From Syntrophaceticus sp050949745 (GTDB lineage: Bacteria > Bacillota > DSM-12270 > Thermacetogeniales > Thermacetogeniaceae), in contig JBMNGF010000001.1 of assembly GCA_050949745.1 (NCBI GenBank), positions 1 through 64,000 of the forward strand: a stretch of 64,000 nucleotides of DNA, in the 5' to 3' direction. The notes below the pieces were generated by a model that did no database searches, was not told the DNA's origin, and worked only from the letters and a program-made list of their open reading frames with translations. Made by a program: the position numbers and the translations under genes. Every line of letters starts with the position of its first letter. Positions within the stretch are counted from its first letter, which is position 1. Of the stretch, positions 52,042 to 61,457 are shown piece by piece.

Positions 52042-52551
52042 CTAATTTTTCCTCCTCCATTCCCTGAATTTACGCCAGAGCAGACGACAAGAATAGCGGA
52101 AGGGAAGAAGCAAGAGACGCAAGAGCCCGCAGAGGAACTGTATGGCAAAACTGACGACCCAAACCATCAGACGAAAAGGAAAAATAAGAATTTGTAAACA
52201 AAATATCAACAGCCTCAGCAATAATTTAAGACCACGGCCAATTTGAAGAAAACAGTAATACAAAGGTTCCCTGATGTAAGGGCTAGCAAACTTAAGATAG
52301 AGAAACATTCCTATAGGCAGGAATAGGATGGTAAAAAAGCGCACACTTCCCTCTATTATCCAGTAAAAGGTATAGAAAGTCGGTCCTACACAAATAAGCC
52401 AAAAGAGCAGGTCGCTTAACTGTGTAGAAAGGTAGCTTGGCCTGAATTTCCTGCGCAGCAGGCGATAGCAGTCAAAAATAAGGCCGATCCCCATCCCTAG
52501 CCCGGTGATCGTCAAGACCAGCAAGAAGTCATGAGCAACCGACTGGGTCAT
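52042..52551 (-). CDS. yabQ: spore cortex biosynthesis protein YabQ
   Basis: 169 residues, membrane protein with about four helices and basic C-terminus (RRLLWRKFREWRRKN). GMGIGLIFDCYRLLRR and LSDLLFWLICVGPTFYTFYWI match the family. YabQ is needed for cortex formation and sits with YabP in the forespore outer membrane. The ATG overlaps the end of yabP by 4 bp. Confidence 0.92.
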   Translation of the reverse strand: MTQSVAHDFLLVLTITGLGMGIGLIFDCYRLLRRKFRPSYLSTQLSDLLFWLICVGPTFYTFYWIIEGSVRFFTILFLPIGMFLYLKFASPYIREPLYYCFLQIGRGLKLLLRLLIFCLQILIFPFRLMVWVVSFAIQFLCGLLRLLLLPFRYSCRLLWRKFREWRRKN

Positions 52552-52826
52552 TTGATAAGGCGTTCAAGTATATTTTTACCCTTTGCCTTAATTTTTTTGC
52601 CCCGCTCCTCACAAAATTCCAGTGATATAATGAGCCCTTCGACGATCAGATCTCCTGCCGTCAGGTCCAAGTGGGTGATATGCAACTCTTCCCCATGTAG
52701 AACCAGAAGCCCAATACCCGTTTCTAGAATGATCTCATGGTCATCAAAACTCACTACTTTCTGCACCCCTGTGGTTTGCAACACTTCCCTGTTGGTCAAG
52801 GTCAGTTCCTGGTTTAGCTGTGGCAA
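52548..52826 (-). CDS. yabP: sporulation protein YabP
   Basis: 92 residues. The YabP/YqfC fold: LTNREVLQTTGVQKVVSFDDHEIILET and LLVLHGEELHITHLDLTAGDLIVEG. Partner of YabQ in forespore envelope assembly. Directly before yabQ. Confidence 0.93.
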   Translation of the reverse strand: MPQLNQELTLTNREVLQTTGVQKVVSFDDHEIILETGIGLLVLHGEELHITHLDLTAGDLIVEGLIISLEFCEERGKKIKAKGKNILERLIK

Positions 52827-52935
52827 TGCTGGTCCCTCCTTTCATTAATGGTCCTCCTTCCATAATATGTTGCATGGTTACTTATTAGACCCTAAAAACT
52901 CAGCAACTGCCCAGGACATGCCCAATCAAGGGGGC

Positions 52936-52986
52936 AGTCAAGGTAACGGGGGGCTGGTCTGATTCAAAACCCCCGTCCCCTTGACT
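52936..52986. repeat. AGTCAAGG-arm long palindrome
   Basis: AGTCAAGG...CCTTGACT around CGGGGGG/CCCCCGTCC, with AGTCAA half units after it. In the 348-bp spoIIID-yabP space (52827-53174), which has no gene; the rest is a terminator. Confidence 0.6.
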
Positions 52987-53020
52987 TACAGTGATTCAAT
53001 GAGTCAAGGCGAGTCAAAAT

Positions 53021-53054
53021 AAAAAAGCCCTTCCCCCAGCTATGCGGAAAAGGC
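53021..53054 (-). terminator. intrinsic terminator after spoIIID
   Basis: GCCTTTTCC/GGGAAGGGC stem, then TTTTTTATTTT on the minus strand, 120 bp past the spoIIID stop. Confidence 0.65.
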
Positions 53055-53174
53055 ACCATGCCTCACTCTTTCAAGAACTGAATAAAACAGATACAGTTAA
53101 AATATATTATATCTTTACAGAACGTTCATCATATCCGGGGCTATCCCTGTTCCTTAAGCCACACAATAAGTAAC

Positions 53175-53423
53175 TCAGGTATTGCTGTACTTCCTGCGTG
53201 TCGCTTCCCCCCCGCGTAAATGGCGTTCAGCCTTATTGAGGTCAAGAACAAGGCGAACCTTGCGGGCTAACTGCTGATTGATTCTAGGCAAGCGCTCAGT
53301 CACATCTTTATGTACAGTACTTTTGCTGACACCAAAAACAGTGGCAGCTTGGCGAACTGTTGCCGAAGTTTCTATTAAATAGGCGCTAATCTCTAAGACC
53401 CGGCGGCGAATGTACTCCTGCAC
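53175..53423 (-). CDS. spoIIID: sporulation transcription regulator SpoIIID
   Basis: 82 residues from GTG 53423 after GGGGGGAG. VRQAATVFGVSKSTVHKDVTERLP is the SpoIIID HTH; the start YIRRRVLEISAYLIET is conserved. It controls sigma-E genes in the mother cell. Length equals the family. Lies after spoIID as usual. Confidence 0.95.
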   Translation of the reverse strand: MQEYIRRRVLEISAYLIETSATVRQAATVFGVSKSTVHKDVTERLPRINQQLARKVRLVLDLNKAERHLRGGEATRRKYSNT

Positions 53424-53642
53424 TTTACTCCCCCCGTCTTCTAGGTACACTACATTTATATCCAACAAAGGGGGTAAAAAGACTAATAGGAGCAAACGGT
53501 AACTTGAGGATCAATTTGCATAATTAGCAAGCACAGAAACATAAATACAGTTTTTGACCCTATCATCCACCTGTAAAGAACCTTTCAAAAAGGGATGCGT
53601 GCTCAAAGGGCAGCTGTAACAGACAGCTAAATTAGATGACAT

Positions 53643-54647
53643 CTATTCATCCCTTTCTTTCAGAGTATACTTTCGCAGCTTAGCTCCTTTGTAATAATGA
53701 GCAAGGATCTGATCGTATTTTGCACCACTGTCAGCAAGGCCATCAGCCCCATACTGGCACATTCCTACCGCGTGCCCATACCCTTGAGTGGAGAAAACCA
53801 CCTCTTCACCGGTACTGGTTACCTTAAAAGCCGTGGAACGCAGTCCCAGCTCTTTGCGCAGATCGACCCCTTTAAAGACTTGGGAACCCACCTTAACACT
53901 CTTCACCCGCCCACTTGCAGTTCTTTCCTGAATCTGCAGCACACTGCCACCAGCTGCCACAGGAACAGATCCTTCGCTGATCCCCAACCGAGAATAGAAA
54001 TCCTGTAGAGATAATTGTGTAACAACCGGTTCCTGTCTGTGGGGAGGGTCATAACTACAGGAAACACTTTTCAAATAGGGTACTTCATGCCCCCAAACCT
54101 CCTGTGCATCCTCAGTAGCTGTCCCCCCACAGCTGGCGTGATAAACCGGGTCAATCAATTCGCCTTCATAGGTCAAAACCTCATCCCGGGTAGCCTCTAC
54201 TGCTGCAACAATCTTATTGTAATTGGTGCGGTAATGCCAACCCCAGCGCTTCCGCATTTCTGTTGTATCGATCCAGGCCTGACAGTGATTTGAATCAGCA
54301 CAGAGCTGGGCAGTGGGGTGCTCTTCGTCATGGGATTCACCGAGTATCCGCAGCAGAGTATAGGTACGGGCCACTACCGCCTGTGCCTTTATAGCCTCCT
54401 CATTAAAGGAAGCGGGCATCTCTGCTGCCACAACCCCACAGAGATACTGCTCTAACGGAATATTTATCACCTGTTCTGTTGTAAGCATCAGCTTCACCTG
54501 CAGCCCTCCGACCTCTTGCTTCATATGTTGTTCCCCACTCTCCCAACTACAGCCCCGCACCAATAAAACAGGCAAGGCTATCACTATCAGGGTCAAGACA
54601 ATAACCACATAGCCCAGCCAACGATAACCCCTCAATCTATTGTTCAT
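53643..54647 (-). CDS. spoIID: stage II sporulation protein D
   Basis: 334 residues: a membrane anchor (about 11-31), then a lytic transglycosylase domain. PLEQYLCGVVAAEMPASFNEEAIKAQAVVARTY holds the catalytic Glu; GYGHAVGMCQYGADGLA is near the end. It digests septal peptidoglycan during engulfment. The usual neighbours murA and spoIIQ are not beside it. Confidence 0.96.
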   Translation of the reverse strand: MNNRLRGYRWLGYVVIVLTLIVIALPVLLVRGCSWESGEQHMKQEVGGLQVKLMLTTEQVINIPLEQYLCGVVAAEMPASFNEEAIKAQAVVARTYTLLRILGESHDEEHPTAQLCADSNHCQAWIDTTEMRKRWGWHYRTNYNKIVAAVEATRDEVLTYEGELIDPVYHASCGGTATEDAQEVWGHEVPYLKSVSCSYDPPHRQEPVVTQLSLQDFYSRLGISEGSVPVAAGGSVLQIQERTASGRVKSVKVGSQVFKGVDLRKELGLRSTAFKVTSTGEEVVFSTQGYGHAVGMCQYGADGLADSGAKYDQILAHYYKGAKLRKYTLKERDE

Positions 54648-54895
54648 CCCTCAACCCCTCTTTCCAGGAACACTTCACTGATAAACTGCCCCGAAAAAGA
54701 TGTACGTAATAATTTGTTCAGCTAATAACAAAACACTATCCTTCCATAATTATGAAATGGAAGAGCCAATTAGAACACACCCTGTGACCTACAGCAAGTC
54801 ACTTTACCTCCCAGCCATCTGTTGTTATCTACCCTGTGTCTGCTGAAGAACCTGTCCACGACCTTTACACACCTTGTTCAAGGGTTTTCCCCTAT

Positions 54896-54904
54896 TTATC
54901 CACA
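54896..54904 (+). promoter_or_regulatory. isolated DnaA box
   Basis: Perfect TTATCCACA about 90 bp before the DtxR-type gene, in the 345-bp divergent region 54648-54992. No other gene there. Confidence 0.5.
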
Positions 54905-54992
54905 GAGAGGAGACCGCTAAACTTATAAACAGGAGAGACTTTGCATAGTTTAGGAAGCTTGCTGAATATACATTAACCAAAGGTGGTGGTAA

Positions 54993-55526
54993 ATGATGAA
55001 GAGAAAATTTCATACGGTGCGAGGTTATCAACTGCTGGAACAAAAAAAGAATACACTCACCCCGGCAATGGAGGACTACCTGGAAATGATCTACCGAGCC
55101 AGTCAAAAGGATGGCTATATCCGCATCACTAACCTCTCTGCCCTTCTCAATGTGCGGGCACCCTCAGCTACAAAGATGGTCCAGAAGCTCAGCCAACTTA
55201 AACTGCTCCACTATAAGAGATATGGGATCATCTTTCTCACAGAAAGTGGAGAGGAAATAGGTAAGTTTTTATTGGAAAGGCATAATTCTGTAGAAAAATT
55301 CCTTCGGTTTCTAGGTGTAGGAGAAAACCTTCTGGTGGAAACGGAGTTGATAGAGCATAATATCAGCCTGCACACCCTGCAGCTCCTGGCATCTTTTAAT
55401 CAGTTCCTAGAGGATAACCCCTATGTCAGAGAACAGTTTGATTCCTTCAAAAAGAATCAGAACAAGAAGGTACATAATGAACCAGATACAGCTGAAATAA
55501 TTAAGCAAGGTAAATCATCTGTTTGA
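54993..55526 (+). CDS. DtxR/MntR-family metal-dependent regulator
   Basis: 177 residues. Winged HTH (about 25-80): TPAMEDYLEMIYRA and LLNVRAPSATKMVQKLSQLKLL. The dimer/metal domain follows, with ETELIEHNIS carrying Glu/His ligands. MntR-type length, no SH3 domain. It would sense Mn or Fe; the C-terminal ~30 residues are an extra polar tail. The target gene is not obvious in the window. Confidence 0.87.
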   Translation: MMKRKFHTVRGYQLLEQKKNTLTPAMEDYLEMIYRASQKDGYIRITNLSALLNVRAPSATKMVQKLSQLKLLHYKRYGIIFLTESGEEIGKFLLERHNSVEKFLRFLGVGENLLVETELIEHNISLHTLQLLASFNQFLEDNPYVREQFDSFKKNQNKKVHNEPDTAEIIKQGKSSV

Positions 55527-55593
55527 CATACTCCCCATCCCTGTCCGCGTGCCCGTCCGGCAGGCGGAGAGAACTCCCCTTGGGTCATTTGGC

Positions 55594-56322
55594 CTAGTAT
55601 TCGCAGGATATTAAGGGTGTGCCTAGCAATATCTGTGTTTCCTGTTCCTTACGGACTGCTGCAAGATTAAGATTGATCTTCTCTCCGCCGGCGATGGCAG
55701 CATCTGAGAGTTGGGGAGCGTATCCAGTGAAGCTTACATATCTATCGGTACACAAGGTGCCTGTAACATCTGCCCCCAGATGGCTGAACATGGCTTTTCC
55801 AAAGCCAAGCAATGCTCCCTCATCCATCGGAAAAGCTATTTTCCCGCACACAGTCAGGTAAATGCCACTCTCTCTCCCTAGAGAAGAAAGGGCATCCCTG
55901 ATTTTTTTTTCCCAGGCCAGGCTATTTCGAAGATCAGGGGAAAGGATGCATTCGATCAAAATATAGACTTCATTGTTTTTCTCATTATTTATATCCTGAA
56001 CAGATGCCTTCAGATGAAAATCATCTGCCTTATGCCTTATCTGAAATAGCTCCCCTTCAGTGGTGACTGTAGTCTCTTTTAACCCATCTTCCAATCCCAA
56101 TTTCTCCCCCAATATCCCTTTTTCCCAGACCGATCTAGCTGTACCTATATTTCTGACAACTGCCCAACCCTCCAGATGAAAACCTTCCACATCCACCCCG
56201 CTTGAGGCCATAACACCGGACAGCATATCAAAAGCATAGTGTTCATCTTCGATAATATTTCCGGTGAATAACAGAGCCAACGAAATAGCTGTAACCAGCA
56301 CTAAAAAAAGCGATTTTTTCAC
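55594..56322 (-). CDS. ywmB: YwmB-family protein
   Basis: 242 residues with a signal peptide or anchor (about 4-21). The rest matches the YwmB fold seen next to the ATP synthase operon and spoIID in Firmicutes (VWEKGILGEKLGLEDGL, CGKIAFPMDEG). The role is unknown. Here formate dehydrogenase and moeA stand between it and the atp genes. Confidence 0.75.
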   Translation of the reverse strand: MKKSLFLVLVTAISLALLFTGNIIEDEHYAFDMLSGVMASSGVDVEGFHLEGWAVVRNIGTARSVWEKGILGEKLGLEDGLKETTVTTEGELFQIRHKADDFHLKASVQDINNEKNNEVYILIECILSPDLRNSLAWEKKIRDALSSLGRESGIYLTVCGKIAFPMDEGALLGFGKAMFSHLGADVTGTLCTDRYVSFTGYAPQLSDAAIAGGEKINLNLAAVRKEQETQILLGTPLISCEY

Positions 56323-56497
56323 AAATGCCGGACTTCCTCCCTATACCACATTTTCCCCGTATTCTTCCCTTCATAAAAATTCTTATTCTGTACGGAGAAA
56401 TTCATCCACATATGTATCTTTGTTCAATAATTTTATAAAATAAGGCAGGAATTTTCCCAAGATCGGCGAATTGTCTTAATATAGTTAAATATAATAA

Positions 56498-56641
56498 CTC
56501 CGAGTCCGCTGTCCTGTGGCAATTGCTATGGCAGCCGGACCGATAGGGTGTACCCGGAAACGGATATGCCTCCCAGTGCGGAAAGGAGATTGTGGCTAAG
56601 ACTTACTGGCCGGGGTGCTTTTCGTACCCCGGTTTTTATTT
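56498..56641 (+). ncRNA. structured leader RNA with terminator, Moco/tungsten cofactor riboswitch candidate
   Basis: A GC-rich block after a TATAAT (56490-56495). A closing pair CTCC (56498-56501) with GGAG is possible, and ATGCCTCCC followed by GCGGAAAGGAG stands out inside it. It ends in a strong terminator: CCGGGGT...ACCCCGG (56610-56632) and a T run. It is 460 bp upstream of the formate dehydrogenase, which needs a molybdo- or tungstopterin. The Moco/Tuco class is my best guess from context and the CCTCCC/GGAAAGGAG elements; I could not verify the consensus. Confidence 0.5.
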
Positions 56642-56800
56642 TGCATACTGCCATTATGACACTAAAAGGGGGGGATGTCTGCAGTTAACTTATTTTTGCT
56701 GTTATAATTTATTAATGTTTTTAAGATTCGCTATCTTCTCACAAAATGAACTCTAGGCAAACCGATAATCTTTTTTCACATTCCTTTTCCCCATAATTTT

Positions 56801-56849
56801 AGATTGTCTTTCCCTTCGGGCGGAGGGAAAGACAATCTGGGGCTTTTTT
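56801..56849 (+). terminator. second strong terminator before formate dehydrogenase
   Basis: A perfect 14-bp stem (56801-56814 with 56825-56838), 10-nt loop with TTCGGG, then GGGGC and TTTTTT. With no gene ahead of it on this strand except the leader RNA, it may end read-through or a second small transcript starting near the TATAAT at 56708. The 56323-57104 space has no protein gene. Confidence 0.7.
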
Positions 56850-57104
56850 GCATTACTTAAATTGGAACAAACACAGTCACATTTGCTCTCCTTTTTGATA
56901 GAAAATTTTACAACATCCCCATCACGAGATTGTTGCCGGCATTTTATTGGTGGTCTATACAGTTAGCTGAATTTGACTCATGTGGCTTATTTGTTCAATT
57001 GCTATAACAGCTTGCGTTCTACTCAGATAGTATTCTTACCTGTGAATTATGGATTTTCTGTATGACCGTTCATTAAGACTAAATCTAAGAAAGGAGTGGT
57101 ATCT

Positions 57105-59816
57105 GTGGAACTTGTCAAGATAACCATTGATGGAAAGGAGGTCGAAGTTCCAGCCGGGATTTCAGTTTTGGAAGCAGCAGAAAGGATAGGGATACACATA
57201 CCGCGGCTCTGCCATGATCCGGATCTGAGTGATGTAGGGGCCTGCCGACTCTGTGTTGTGGAAGTGGAAGGAATGCGCAATCTACCGGCATCCTGCGTCA
57301 CTATAGTGACTGACGGTATGGTAGTGCGTACAAACACAGACCCTGTCATGGAGGCACGTAAAACCATTCTGGAACTGCTCGTTGCTAACCACCCGCTGGA
57401 CTGCCTCACCTGTGAAAAACTAGGTGACTGTGCACTGGCGGAATACTGCTACCAGTATGGTGTCACAGAAAATACCTTTATCAATCCTGAAAAACACAGC
57501 TATGAACTGGAGGACAGCAATCCCTTCTTCGTACGTGATCTCAACAAATGCATTGTCTGCGGCAGGTGCATAAGGGCATGCGCTGAAATGACCTGCAAGG
57601 ACATCATCGATTTCAACTACCGGGGATTTAATACCAAGGTTGGTCCCTTCGGTGATACCGATATGGCCAGCTCAGACTGTGTCTACTGCGGCAATTGTGT
57701 AGCTGTCTGTCCTACCGGTGCTCTGACTGAAAAACAAATGCAGGGCAAAGGGCGGAGATGGGAGTATGAAAGAGTTACAACCACATGCCCCTTTTGTGGC
57801 ACAGGATGCAACTTTGACCTGATGGTGAAGGACGGCAAGATCGCCGGTGTAACCTCTAACCCAAACAGCCCAGTCAACGGAAAACAGCTTTGCATAAAGG
57901 GCCGTTTTGGCTGGGATTTCGTACACAATGAAAAGCGCCTGACATCCCCTCTAGTCAAAAAAAATGGGGAGTTCGTCCCTGTTTCCTGGGATGAAGCTTT
58001 TGATACCATTGCAACACGCTTTAATGAGATTAAAGAAAAATACGGAGGCAACTCTTTTGCAGCTTTAAGTTCAGCCAGGTGTACCAATGAAGAAAACTAC
58101 CTGGTCCAAAAATTCACAAGGGCGGTGATGGGCACAAACAACGTGGACCACTGTGCCCGTACCTGACACGCGCCAACTGTGGCCGGTCTGGCCACATCAT
58201 TTGGTAGTGGTGCCATGACAAATTCCATCAATGAAATATTAGGGGCCGAACTTTTATTCCTTATAGGGACAAACACAACTGAAGCTCATCCTGTTATCGG
58301 TTACAAGATGAAGCAAGCCAAGCGAGCAGGTACCAAACTAATTGTCATAGATCCACGGCGCACCGAGCTTGCTGAAGAGGCAGATTATTGGCTTCAGCTC
58401 AACCCAGGCACAGATATCCCGCTGCTTAACGGGATCATGCACATCATCATCAAAGAGAATCTCTATGACAAAAAGTTTGTTGAAGAGCGCACTGAGAACT
58501 TCGAAGCTCTTAAAGAAACAGTGGAAAAGTATACACCAGAATATGCCTCAGAAATAAGCGGCGTACCAGTAGAAGACATCTATGCAGTAGCACGCCTCTA
58601 TGCGAAAACTGATAAAGCCGGGCTTTTCTACACACTAGGGATCACCGAACATATCTGTGGAACTAATAACGTAATGAGCACTGCTAACCTAGCTATGCTG
58701 ACCGGGCATCTCGGTCGCGAAAGCACAGGTGTCAACCCCTTGCGCGGACAGAACAACGTCCAAGGAGCCTGCGATATGGGGGCACTGCCCAACGTCTACA
58801 CCGGCTACCAGAAGGTCACCGATCAGGCAGCACAAGAGAAATTCGAGAAGGCCTGGGGGGCACCCATGTCAGGTGAGTTCGGCCTCATGATTCCTGAGAT
58901 GTTCGATAAGGCTAACTCCGGAGAGCTGAAGGCTATGTATATCTTGGGTGAGAACCCGGTCTTGACAGACCCCAACGCCAACCACATCAAATCTGGCTTG
59001 GAGAACTTAGAGTTCCTGGTGGTGCATGAACTGTTCCTGACGGAAACCGCAGAATACGCCGATGTGATATTGCCGGCAGCCAGTTTTGCGGAGACCGATG
59101 GGACCTTCACCAACACCGAACGGCGGGTCCAGCGGGTCCGGAAAGCCATTGACCCACTGCCTGGCAAAACCAACTGGCAGACGATCATAGCTATGAGCAC
59201 CAAGATGGGCTATGCCATGAGTTACAATTCAGCTGAAGAGATCTTCAATGAAATGGCATCACTGACACCATCCTATGCTGGAATGAGCTATGAGCGTATT
59301 GATGCCCAAGGACTCCAATGGCCGTGCCCAACAGCTGATCATCCGGGCACTAAATTCCTGCACGGAGCTTCCTTTACCAGAGGCAAAGGGCTCTTTCAGG
59401 GAATTGACCATGTGCCTCCTGCAGAATTGCCCTGTGAGGAATACCCCTTACTGCTTTCTACAGGCCGGATTTTGTTCCATTATAATGTCACAACACCTTA
59501 CTCTGCCGGTATCCAGAGCATATGGAATGAGGAATATGCAGAGGTCAATCCTGATGATGCATCACGCTTAGGGATCAAAACCGGTGAACAGGTAAAGGTA
59601 ACATCCCGCAGAGGTGAGGTTACAACAAAGGTAACTGTAACAGACAGGGTGCCACCAGGCGTTATTTGGATGTCTTTCCACTATACAGCAAGCCCTACCA
59701 ATGTCTTGACCAGTGATGCTGTAGACCCTATTACCAAAACAGGAGAATACAAGGTCTGTGCTGTAAAGGTAGAGAAGTTGGAAAGCTGTAGCTGTGGGGG
59801 CTGCCTAAAAAACTGA
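57105..59816 (+). CDS. fdhA: selenocysteine formate dehydrogenase, catalytic subunit
   Basis: 903 residues if the in-frame TGA at 58164-58166 is read as selenocysteine (residue 354, context HCART-Sec-HAP). GTG 57105 follows AGGAGTG. Domains: NuoG-like 2Fe-2S N-terminus (PRLCHDPDLSDVGACRLC), a Cys/His cluster region (CLTCEKLGDC), two 4Fe-4S clusters (CIVCGRCIRAC, CVYCGNCVAVC), then the molybdopterin domain with its own cluster (CPFCGTGC). A Cys-rich SCSCGGC ends it. It interconverts formate and CO2 and supplies the methyl branch with fhs. A SECIS hairpin follows the TGA. moeA follows at 15 bp. Separate electron-transfer partner subunits are not in the window. Confidence 0.96.
58164..58196 (+). 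promoter_or_regulatory. bacterial SECIS element
   Basis: TGA (58164-58166), 11 nt, then a perfect 7-bp stem TGTGGCC/GGCCACA (58178-58184, 58190-58196) with loop GGTCT. The GGUCU loop is the SelB-binding loop of E. coli fdhF. Confidence 0.95.
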
Positions 59817-59831
59817 GGAGATGTTTAAATA

Positions 59832-61013
59832 ATGCCGAAAAGTTTACCACTGGAGGAGGCCCAACAGGCCATCTTAAATAGGATAACTCCCCTGACGAGT
59901 GAGGTCATTCCTTCGATGGAGGCGGTAGGACGTATTCTTGCTGTCGATCTTACCAGCCCCCATGACCTCCCCCCTTATCGACAGGCAGCAATGGACGGCT
60001 ATGCAATTTCGGTCAGAGATAACCAGGGTAAATTTATTATCAAAAATAACTTAGCAGCGGGTGAGGTTCCGGACTTCACCCTGCAGCCGGGGGAGGGAGC
60101 AGGTGTTTTGACTGGGGGGCATGTTCCACAAGGAACAACTCTGGTTATCCGCCAGGAGGATGCCCATAGAGCAGAAAACTTCATTACTTTTAATGAAATG
60201 CCCGCCAATAAAAACATCAGAGAACAGGGAGAAGACTTCCAGTCAGGAGAAGTGATCGCCAGAAAAGGGAGCATAATCAACCCTGGCTTGATCGCCATCC
60301 TCACTGCCTATGGTCTTCGCCACATAGAGGCCATTCGTCGTCCCAGAGTAGCTGTTCTAAGCCTGGGAAGTGAAATCATCCCTTTAGAGCAAAAACCTTT
60401 ACCAGGCCAGGTATGGAACAGCAACGGCTACCTCCTCTCTTCACTGATCAATCTTCAGGGAGGTTCTGCCAAGGTTTTGGTTTCCCGTTCCTCTCCTGAA
60501 AATGAACTGAGCTCTCTTTTAGAAGAGGCAGATATGGTGCTTACAATCGGAGGGACAGCCAATGGCGAGAATGATCGGTGTAGGGAGCTTCTCAGTGAAG
60601 CAGGTGTTCAGCCCATATTTTTTGGTTATCAGGTAAAGCCTGGCGGGCATACCTGTGCAGGGAGCAAAAATGGCAAGCCGGTAATTATGCTTTCCGGCAA
60701 CCCTATGGCATGTTTTGTAGGCTACTGCCTGCTGGCCAAGCCGGCACTGTGCGCTTTACAGGGACTGAGTCCCAAAATGAAGCGTTTTCCTGCTTTGGCT
60801 ACATCCCCTTTCCTGAAAAAAGGAGGGCCAAGGAGGTTCCTACTGGGTTACGCCCTTTGTAGCCCCGGTGGCTGGAGAGTGGCAGTGCTCCCTGCTCAGA
60901 AATCCAGCATGCGGCGCTCTCTCGCTGACTGTAACTGTTTAATCGATCTGCCGGCAGGACATCCACCTGTACAACCAGAAGACCCGGTGGACATTATACC
61001 CCTTGGGGAATAA
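59832..61013 (+). CDS. moeA: molybdopterin molybdenumtransferase MoeA
   Basis: 393 residues. It inserts molybdate (or tungstate) into adenylated molybdopterin. PPYRQAAMDGYAI, GEGAGVLTGGHVPQG, VWNSNGYLLSSLINLQGG and VKPGGH with MLSGNPMACFVGY are MoeA signatures. It is in the fdhA transcription unit (ribosome site AGGAGATG overlaps the fdhA stop), which couples cofactor supply to the enzyme. Confidence 0.95.
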   Translation: MPKSLPLEEAQQAILNRITPLTSEVIPSMEAVGRILAVDLTSPHDLPPYRQAAMDGYAISVRDNQGKFIIKNNLAAGEVPDFTLQPGEGAGVLTGGHVPQGTTLVIRQEDAHRAENFITFNEMPANKNIREQGEDFQSGEVIARKGSIINPGLIAILTAYGLRHIEAIRRPRVAVLSLGSEIIPLEQKPLPGQVWNSNGYLLSSLINLQGGSAKVLVSRSSPENELSSLLEEADMVLTIGGTANGENDRCRELLSEAGVQPIFFGYQVKPGGHTCAGSKNGKPVIMLSGNPMACFVGYCLLAKPALCALQGLSPKMKRFPALATSPFLKKGGPRRFLLGYALCSPGGWRVAVLPAQKSSMRRSLADCNCLIDLPAGHPPVQPEDPVDIIPLGE

Positions 61014-61042
61014 ACACAGTAAAATAAAAGAGTCTTGATTGA

Positions 61043-61068
61043 GGGGCAGAGCAATCCTGCCCCTTCTT
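61043..61068 (+). terminator. intrinsic terminator after moeA
   Basis: GGGGCAG/CTGCCCC stem with a 7-nt loop, then TTCTT, 30 bp past the stop. Confidence 0.75.
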
Positions 61069-61088
61069 ACTTGATAAACCAGTAACAG

Positions 61089-61119
61089 GTGAGACGCAGG
61101 GACAGTTCTCGCGTCTCAC
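61089..61119. repeat. GTGAGAC-arm palindrome
   Basis: Perfect nine-base arms GTGAGACGC/GCGTCTCAC around AGGGACAGTTCTC. In the 444-bp convergent space 61014-61457, which holds no convincing gene. Confidence 0.75.
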
Positions 61120-61204
61120 ACCTTTAATAAACCATTGTTCCGGTAACAAAGCGACGAGCAGGGGCTCTGTGACCCCAAAAACCTTGTAAAATTGCGCACA
61201 AAAA

Positions 61205-61233
61205 AACCTGGGTTTTGCCTCTCATCCCAGGTT
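61205..61233 (-). terminator. intrinsic terminator of the ATP synthase operon
   Basis: AACCTGGG/CCCAGGTT stem; minus-strand transcript then has TTTTTTGTG. 225 bp past atpC. Confidence 0.75.
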
Positions 61234-61457
61234 CTTGTGCAAATTAACAATACAAATTGACAATACTCCCACTGCCTGAAAGCCTGCCCGTCTGGCATGG
61301 GGGCAGATGATTCTGCCTCATCAAAAGATGCCAGCTGAGCCATGTGCCCACAGGCAAGCCAGCCTTACTCCGACTCTACCAGGAGTTGATGACCCAACTC
61401 TTAAAGGCCTATACTTGACAGAGAAGAATTGTCCCTTGTGTCTATACCCTAGTGTGT

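Noticed and set aside
57105..58166. Formate dehydrogenase as two genes or a nonsense pseudogene
   Set aside because: The TGA is at the Sec/Cys position and is followed by a proper SECIS hairpin; the frame continues intact to 59816.
61116..61343. 75-codon minus-strand frame after atpC
   Set aside because: It runs through the atp terminator hairpin and a palindrome and has no family resemblance.
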